Source: Phallusia fumigata
Lineage: Eukaryota > Chordata > Ascidiacea > Phlebobranchia > Ascidiidae
Assembly: GCA_008931825.1 (NCBI GenBank)
Contig: QXVZ01001065.1
Location: 1-21,029 of the forward strand
Direction of reading: 5' to 3'
DNA length: 21,029 nucleotides
Part shown: positions 9,601 to 18,600 of the stretch, one piece after another
Layout: each line of letters opens with the position of its first letter
Position numbering within the stretch: the stretch's first letter is position 1
Notes under the pieces: model-generated
Seen by the model: only the letters and a program-made list of their open reading frames with translations
What the model was told of the DNA's origin: nothing
Database searches by the model: none
Made by a program: the position numbers and the translations under genes

Positions 9601-12600
9601 ACTCACTGCTTTCAATTACAGCCAACACGAATTCACAGGTCTCAAAATTGCCGTGTTGATCAACTGCAACATATTCGATGTCGTAGATCCCGCTTATGAA
9701 CCTGCCAGGACTGTGGTTTGACGTCACGTTGAGGGGAAACCCCGAGTTGTCCTCGAATCGGGGGATTTCCCAGTTGACGTAGACCGATTTGCCTGAGTAA
9801 GTTTCCACTGTGATGTCACTAGGACAGGAAAGTCTGAGGGGAGGGGTCCGGTCTGTTAAGAAACGAAAGGTATTTGTAGAAAAAATGCTCTTATATGAAA
9901 ATTCAAACAAAGTTAAATTAGCAATCCCAATTAAAAAGCCACCACAATTACACAAAGACTCCGGTAAAGTCAAAGAAATTAAACAACTTACAACTTAAGT
10001 TAGAATCGTTAACAGTAAAATGGTTTGCGTAGGAAAAGTGTCAGTTACTCCTATTGTCGGAAAAGCAAACAACAGACTGGAAAATAAGCCTTATTTACTA
10101 TTAATTGGCTATAACTAGCACACCAGCTTACCTGTCACTTGCAAAGCCACAACGCAGACCGCTTTCTGGCCAAAGTCGTCGTAGGCGTGAAAATGAACAA
10201 TATGTTTTCCCGCATCAATTTTAACAAACTCCACCGGTTCCTCATGACTATCAACCACCGTCACATTAATGGGTTTCCCGTATCCGTCCGCTGCCTTCAA
10301 ACCAAGTAACTGAGGCGATAGATGGATGAAAGTCTGGTTCGGCGCTAACTGAGGGTTGGTTAAAGTTTTCGGATCACAGTTGATGAAGGAAGGCTTAGGA
10401 GCTGAGAAATAAATTGATGTTTGTGTGAAATGAAAGGTATGTGTCGAGGAGTTAACACATCTCTGTTTGAGTAAAACTTTGCACTAATAATGCCAACAGC
10501 GATTGTCGAAATGCATCTTAATATAGTTCCACTACACAAGTTCTCTGGCAGTTATGCTTTCGAATAAGATGCTTTTCAAGACCGTGTGTTGTATTGTAAA
10601 AGTTATGTGTGCCACTATAGTATCAGAACTGGAAACATTTTATAAACTGCTATTCAACGTACGTGGTGTAGTTTCAACTGTGGGAGTAGTGGTAACTGTG
10701 GTTGCAGTTTGTGCAGTGGTCGATATTGTGGCTGTGGTCGTTGTGTTCAAAGCAAATGTTGAATTTTCCACCAGTGCAGCTACAGTGATGGGAATCGTCG
10801 TTGTTGGAACCTGGTGGAAAAATTAAGTTGAGATTTTTTTCTCTGGAAATTGATTGTTTGAAGATGGGACTCCACGATTGTTTGGCAATGCACTTTGATA
10901 ACGTTTTGGCTTTTTAAATAGATATCCCCATTAACTTTTTTATTTTTCTCGTGCTTTTGAAAAGCAGGTTTTAAGTATAGAATATTTTATATTTTTACTT
11001 TGTCAACAGACACATCCAAAATTAGAAACATCAAACTCACAAATGAAAAACAAGCGTACTGCAATGCTGGTTTGCATGTTTATGCCTAAATATGCGAAAA
11101 CGCAAAATTACAAACGAAGATGAACACATCATACTTGATCAAAACTTAGTGGTTTGTCTAATTCGTCACCTGAGTGGTTGTTGTGGTTGCGGAAGTTATT
11201 TTCACAGCCCATGGTGCAGAAGTGGCGTTGATTGTAGGGAGAAGGGTTGTAGTCGGGGCATGGGTGCTTGTGAGCATAGCCGCCTTCTCCTCTGCAATAG
11301 AAACATACCAATTTCAACAGTCGTAATTTTTTGTGTGTATATACAATAATAAGTACGTAAAGCTTGTAAATTAGATTCGGCCTTTTTAGCAACAGTGGGG
11401 CGTAAGTTTAAAATCCGAGGGGTTTAAAACTCCTAAAACTCGAGACAAGTGTCGCAAATGCTTGAAAAGCTAACTCTGAATCAACATTAGACCTGTTGCA
11501 GGCCTTCCACACTGCGATATATTTTTCATTTACCAGTGGTTTTGAGAAAAAGTCTGCCACTATAAACCAACTACAAAAGATCACCACCCCAAGATACTCT
11601 GTTGGTTATATGAAGAAAGCTTCAAAACAACTCAGCAAAATTCGCTAAAGTTTTATGACTTCACTCTGTCCAAGGTATATTGGACAACTCAAAAACAATT
11701 TTTATTTCAAGTCTTTTTTCACGTATGGGAATGTGTGTACTCAGGTAGCCCTGGATAAAACCTTATGCTGTGGGTTCGAATCCCAGAGTCGGCGACGGTA
11801 GTTCTCTTGGAGTTAAGCTGCACATAATGCTAAATAATCTTACTTTGACATTCAACCATTCACAGGTCTGACATGCTTAATACCGACTGACGTTATACGG
11901 GAAGATATTTTTAGAGCCCCGCTAACCATTTCCGCAACTCTCACCTGTAACACACGATCTCATGTCGTTGGCGAGCACCAGGTTGTCGGGACAAAGACAA
12001 ACGTAGTCGAGTTGATCCGGGATGCAGATGTGGCTGCATTCGTGAACTCTCGGTTGGCAAGGGCCACTCGGACCTTGGTGTGCAAATAAAATTATTGAGA
12101 AATGAACAGATATGATCAGATATATACATCACATGATGTGATTTTGTTTTAAAATATTACTGTAGGTGTAAAAGTTTTGCGGGAAAATTCGAAGAGAAAT
12201 AGGAAATGTAGAAGACTTCTGGTTATTTTGTCCAAGAGGGCCCGTACAATTTTTACTACTTTGCGTTTTAAAGTGGATTTTAGTAAAATATTAATCGTAG
12301 CAGGGTTGTTTCGAAATATTGCTTTTAGGTTTTATTGGAATGTTTAGTAATAGATTTGACAAGATGTTAGTTAGAACTTTCGTACCTGGGTATATAAAGG
12401 AGTTTTGAATGTGAATCTGCGATGGCTTCACCATGTCTTGCATCAGAACATCTGTTCTCATGTCAAAAACACTGTTGTATTTGCTGATTTTCATAACGGT
12501 TCGGTTGCCCCAATCACTGAACACCAGGGAATCACTTCGTTCAATCTTTCCAAGTCCGTAGAGATGATGAGCAGATCCGAGTAGTGGAATGTAGTCCAGA

Positions 12601-15600
12601 CCTGTCGACAAAGTACTTGTTAAAAATCCGCGTTATTTAATGGCCTACACACATTTTGTAAAAAAAATTACGCCGTTTTTAAAATCTGTTAAAAATTGTT
12701 GGCTAAAAATTTGCAGATTTCAAACCCAACATTTTTTTAACACAACATTCAGGTAAAAAAGTATTTATCTGAATTTTCATCTAACGAGTATTTTTTACAA
12801 ACTTGTGACAAACTCAACAATAGCAACGCACGTATAACTTTCACAGTCTGGATGCTGACAGTTCCTCCATCGGCCAGAAACATTTTCTCGCTTTCCTCGT
12901 CATAAAATAATCCATTCGGCCAATGGAGGTCGTTATTGAGCACGGGTTTGAAATCCTGGCCACTCATTTTGGCCTCAGCAACCATAGGACTGTCCCCCCA
13001 CTCCGTCCAATACATCATACTAAAAACAAAATTTGTTTGATGTAACTTAAACCATTTTCCCTTGTGCTGGATTTGAACACCCAACCCTGCGAACACTTTT
13101 TTGTTGTTATTTGTTTCATTTTTATCCTCGGTGGACGGAACAACGCCTGAATGCGTTATGTGTTGCGTTCACCATCGAGCTACTTGGCTCGTTGCAGTTT
13201 CGTTAGACTATTTTTTTCGATTTATTTCAAGTTGGTAACTTAAATTAGGGTCAACTCATCGGGTTTCACTGAGTTGGAGTATTACCGCTTAAGTTTCTTC
13301 TTCAGGGAAACACAAGCGGCCAACATTAACACTTGACCTACCCAGCCTTTGGATTTAGAACGATCGCTCTCGGCTTGTCGAGCTGATCTAGAACTGTTGC
13401 GTGTCGTCTTGTTCTCAGATGCATCACTTCAATCGTTCCCTTCATCACATCGGTCCAGTAGAGCAGGCGATGCACTGGGTCGATTGCCATCCCGTCCACC
13501 TGACCTGAGTGTTAAATATTTCAATTTATTGTGTTTTCATTTTTTGTAGTTGTGCTTGGTAAGATTTTGTTCTGAATCTGCCCGTTATATAGCTATTAAT
13601 TTTATTGCCTTTCTGGAAGTTTAAATGATTGGCTTTATTTGATTGTAGAAACGCTGCTGAAGTTACATCCCAACACAAGGTACTGAGGAGGGATTAGAAC
13701 CAACAACCTTGTGAGTATAAAATGATTTCACAACGACTTTGCCATGTTGACAACTATGTGTCTTTATTTCTGGTTGATTTTGTCGTTGCAATGAATATTG
13801 AGCAATTAGGACAGGCAGATTAAAAAGTCAGAACACTTTTTTGGCTAAAACATATCACGTTTCAAACATGGTCAAGAGATGATAAAAACGCTATGCTGGC
13901 TAGCATGTTTAAGCATAAATATGCCAAAACGAAACTTTGCAGGTGAACACATCATAATGATCAAAACTTTGCCTGTGGAACATATCACGTTTTAAACATG
14001 ATGAACAGATGATAAAAACGCCTAATGGGATCTATTCGTTAAAATACAAAAAAATTCTTAAATACTCCAACCACCAACCTATATTTCTGTAAATTGTTTC
14101 GATGCTGTCCGGACCATTTCCGTCCAAGGGTTTCCGGTTGAGTCGTTGTCTCCCATTATCCACCCAATATATATAGCTGGTCAGTGGGTCATAGGTCACA
14201 GCTACGATGTCACTAAGTTGGTCAAAGGTCTGGACTACCGCGTATTGCTGTCTGTTGTCATCCGGGATCAGACTCTTCATCATGATGCGGTTTCCATCGG
14301 CAACCAGGATGAAAGACTCCGGAGCTGAACGGATCAAATTTACTTATTTATTATTTGACAGCAATGGCGCCAGACACTGGATTTATACGTGATAAATTTA
14401 CTGAAATGTATTCGACAATTTCTAACATTATCAGTAAAACGACAGAAATAATACATGCAAATGGAATTATTGTTCTTTTTGTCATCACATTAAGTAACAT
14501 GTCAGTTTCAACAATGCGTTATTTTATAGGTTTTTTATTCTGTCATTCTACCGGATAAGATTCTAATAATGTCAGTATCAAGGAAAAACAAACATACATG
14601 TAAATATTCAAACGACAAACGCCATCAGATTTATTAAACAACGATAAGCCGTTATGAGACGGGAAAATAATAAGGGCACATTTGGCGGATCAAGGTTCAA
14701 TAAAGGCAGGAATCAAATACGACGACAGTTAAACTTACGGACACAATTCCAGTTGTTACTTTCCGACTGAACAGTTCCGCTCTCATCCGAACAAAGACAC
14801 ATGTAGTCGACCTCATCCGACGAGACACAGATATCACTACAGTTGTTGCCACCAACACAAGCTGACACCACTGCGAAAAACAACCGAACATTAGCAACAC
14901 AAGACACGGACTTAACTGCTTGTGGATATTCAAATTCTCATCGTTGTACACTGATGATGACGACAGCGATTGTTTCAGTCGGACCCAACATCAGTTACAA
15001 CTGTTTGGCGCCGACTCAATATAATTGTGGATTTCTAACATACAAGATTACTTTGGGCCTATGAGACAACTTGAAAACGCGATTAAATTTACCATGTGCC
15101 GTGAGGGATTTCAACAAGCGTGTGATGCAAGAGCAAAGAAGATACGGAGATGGCCGAGAAGCTACTCAGTGCAAAGTTACGAGAGTAGAGCGCCATCTAC
15201 CGGACACAGATAAGCATGGTAGGAAGCAAACGTTTCAACCATTTGTCACAAAACCGCACAACCTACAAACTAAGTAATCAATCTAACACCATGACATCGC
15301 ACTTACGATTTTGCGGTGTGTTGATTGTGGCATATTTCAATCCAGTTGGTCGGCGGATTCCGACAATAAACTCGCTCGCTCCACCCGATATCACGTCGTT
15401 CTCATATATTCCTCCCAAATCCCAATCAGTCAAGTAAATCTTGTCAGGACTCATTGTCAGCCCGAACGGAAGCTGAAATAAAGTGCTGGTTAAGTGTGCG
15501 TCATTTCCGTATCTCCGCAACACCGCAAACAAATTGATTTTTTTTTCTTTTTCTTTTACTTGATTTTATATTTTTCTTTTTTTTAAAAGTTTGACGCAGG

Positions 15601-18600
15601 GATCCAGTTTTCTCAATTTTTAGCGCGATTAGGTCAATGTAAAAACAACAAAGTTGGCGCTAACATTCGCCCCTTATATCACAGCGATTTAACTTCACGT
15701 ATTATCTTCCAATTACCTACAGACAATTTTGAGTATTCAAAGATATTTTTTGGCCACTGAAATAAAAACTTTTTTATATCGGGCTAAATGGCCAAAGAGG
15801 AGAGTAATTATAATGAGCAGTATTTGGCCTTCTGACAGATAATACGATCATGGGCGATCGCTGTTTTTCCCAAGTAAAATTCTCATTTTGTCTCATTTCG
15901 TTTTCCAATCTCTGTCTGGCATATCGACTAAATAAAACCAATTCAATGTTGCCCAACTCGGTATTACTTTGTACGGTTAAACCAAATTACCTCCATTTGG
16001 ACAGAATCCATTTCCAGCTCTTCGGAATATTCCAAAATGACGTCATACCGTATCAGTTTCGGGGAACCCCGGTAGATGATGGTGCCGTTCGACTGAACAA
16101 TGGAGCTTTTTCGCATGGAGTCGGTGATGTAGAGATATTGGTTGTGGAAGGCCAAGCCGTTCGGATTTTCGACCGCGATGTCAAGTTTGACCGGGTTCTG
16201 ACCGTCCAGATCGAGGCGGATAACTTTCGGGTCTGTTCCCCAGTCGGATACGTATAAGTCCCTGGAAAATGACATGTTTGAGTTGCCAATAAAAGTGGGT
16301 TAATATGATTGTTGCATTCACTGTTGTTACAAGGGCATTGCTTAAAAAAATAACTTACACAAATGTAATAGTATTTGTATCTTTTTTAGTGTTAGATCTT
16401 TTAGTTCTGGTTCTTTCTTTTTTATAGTTTTTCGTCTTTAGGAGTTGATATATTGTAACTAATATATGAAAACCAAAAAAGAACTTATACCATAATTAAG
16501 AAAAACAAATGGGTCAAGTAATTCTGGTTGAAAAAAAGTTTTTCAAAATCCTTACCCGCTATGTGGGTTGATCACAAGGTCACGTGGTTTATCAAATCCG
16601 GTGGAAGCTAGAATCTTCCTCCTGTAAGGATCAGAGAGATCAACCATCTCAATGCGGTGGAATGGAGAATTACCAATCTCAGTTCCAATGTTGGTAAAAT
16701 ACAAATGCCGATTCAGCCAATCGATGCACAAACCTGGTTGTAAAACATGGAAATAATTAAAAGTGTTGATGCTCATTTAAAGTAAAAACATGTAACTTAA
16801 CATAACCAAACGTTAGAATGTTCAGTAATGAGAGGACAAGACATCCGGAGTATTCTGTGGGGAAAATGTGGATTGGGTAGATTGCTGTCACTTCTACTTT
16901 ATTCGGCGTTGCGATTATTAACGCAAAAGTTTCAAATCCAAGGATTCAAAAACCTCACTGTGACAAGTTTGGCTAACACTCGACATAGAGAGCGTTGCGG
17001 ATTTAGCTGTGCAACACATGGTATAGCGTGTTGACTGTAATGTTTAGGTGAATAAAACTTTGTAATATAACAGACTATACGTGTAAATTTGCCATTTTGT
17101 ATGGCTGTGCTTATAATTGTGGAAATTGCGCAACTGAAATTCACCAAAAAATAAACTGCAGTTGCAGATACTTTACATGACTTTAATTTATTTCAGTTTA
17201 TTCAATAAACGTATTTCCGAATCCCATATTAGCTAGCGTTAATCCACAACACACGAGTCCAGTCAGTTATACATCGCAACCGTAGTGCCGAACAGCAATA
17301 ATTATTTCGCTAATTACTATTTGCCAGTTGTTCGCATCCTACAAGGCAAGTCGCCTGCGCTTGTACTATGACGTAACAATGCCTCGTTACGCGACCTTGT
17401 ACAAGACAAACCGGTTTTGACGTGACGACGCGAAACTTGTGTGATGACCCGAAGGCAACTTATCACAGCCACGAGTTTTGGTTTGTAAGTTGGATTCGGC
17501 AAATTATAGATAAGTTAACAACTGTTCAGTCAATATTGCAATGATTGCTGCAAAACCAAAACTGTAAGTTTAATTGTTTGTCATCTGTTGGCGGAATGTT
17601 GCAGGTTTGCTAAAATTATAGAATAATAATAAAAACTTTTAAAAAAATGAAAATTGTAACTTTAGTCAAACTGGTAACAAAATACTACTAAGAATTTCAC
17701 CTATACAATCATTTAGTGCGCGAAAAAAATGATTTGGCTACTGTATAAAACTTTCGTATACTATCTATGTAATTATTGCCTAGTAGAAATGGCACTTCGG
17801 ATGTTGCCTTTGGTTTTTAAAACCCATGAGTTATAAAAAAAAAACTTTTGCGAATTCCAAAGAAACTTACAGATACATTTGCAGCGATAACAGTCTTCAT
17901 CAGTCTTTAAACGTTAGTTTTTATTTGACACTTTTTGACACATACTTGGGTGTTTAACAAAGTGAGTAAAACTACAATGGAGTATTGCGATAAAAGTTCA
18001 AACTCACCGTCAACTGTTCCAATTCCACCCTCCAGGAAGATTTCCATGGCAGACTCGTTCATGGCTTTCCTGTAAATCTTGTTCGTTGCCACGTCACTCC
18101 AGTAAACCATCTGTGCAAAACACACCTGAGTTATCAAATCCTCCAGTTTCCAGCTACCGCCCAACCAACACACAGTTTTTAGTCTTATCCATGTAACAAT
18201 AGACAGACATTTCTCAAATTCACTTTGGACTGTAAGCTTTGTGAAACCAAACAACCAATGGAAGTAGTTTTAACTGATTTCTTCCAAAGCCTGTGATTCC
18301 TAGTTATTTTTTTTGTCGGCCCCTCTTTAACCCCTTTTGCAATCCTTTTGCAAATAATTCAGCATTCTTCCACCCCTTGGGCCAGGTCATGCACCCCTGG
18401 TAAGGAATCAGTGTCTGTCCTAAGGTATCTGATAATCCACTCTTTTTAAGGTTTGAACCAGTAACCTCTCGAGTTTGTTACCTTATCTTTTGGGTCAAAA
18501 TCGACGGCGGAGGGTTGGTGAGATTGAGCGAAAACTGTGGGAATCCTGGAAGCTTGTTGCATCATTGACACAAGCATAACTGTGCCGTCGTCCAGCGATG

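Noticed and set aside
11129..11392. Minus-strand open frame across exon 17 reading RGEGGYAHKHPCPDYN and similar
   Set aside because: It is out of phase with exon 16. The phase-consistent frame gives a Thr/Ser-rich linker that continues into exon 18, so this is a shadow frame.
13849..14021. CRISPR-like array
   Set aside because: Only two diverged 43-bp repeats with one 87-base spacer in a eukaryotic intron; not a CRISPR.
15025..15437. Plus-strand open frames in intron 10
   Set aside because: Short overlapping frames with no family match; part lies opposite exon 10.
16828..17034. Plus-strand 68-codon open frame followed 17 bases later by AATAAA, inside the longest intron
   Set aside because: No splice signals, no family resemblance, and in an AT-rich background a chance AATAAA is expected; not enough for a nested gene.
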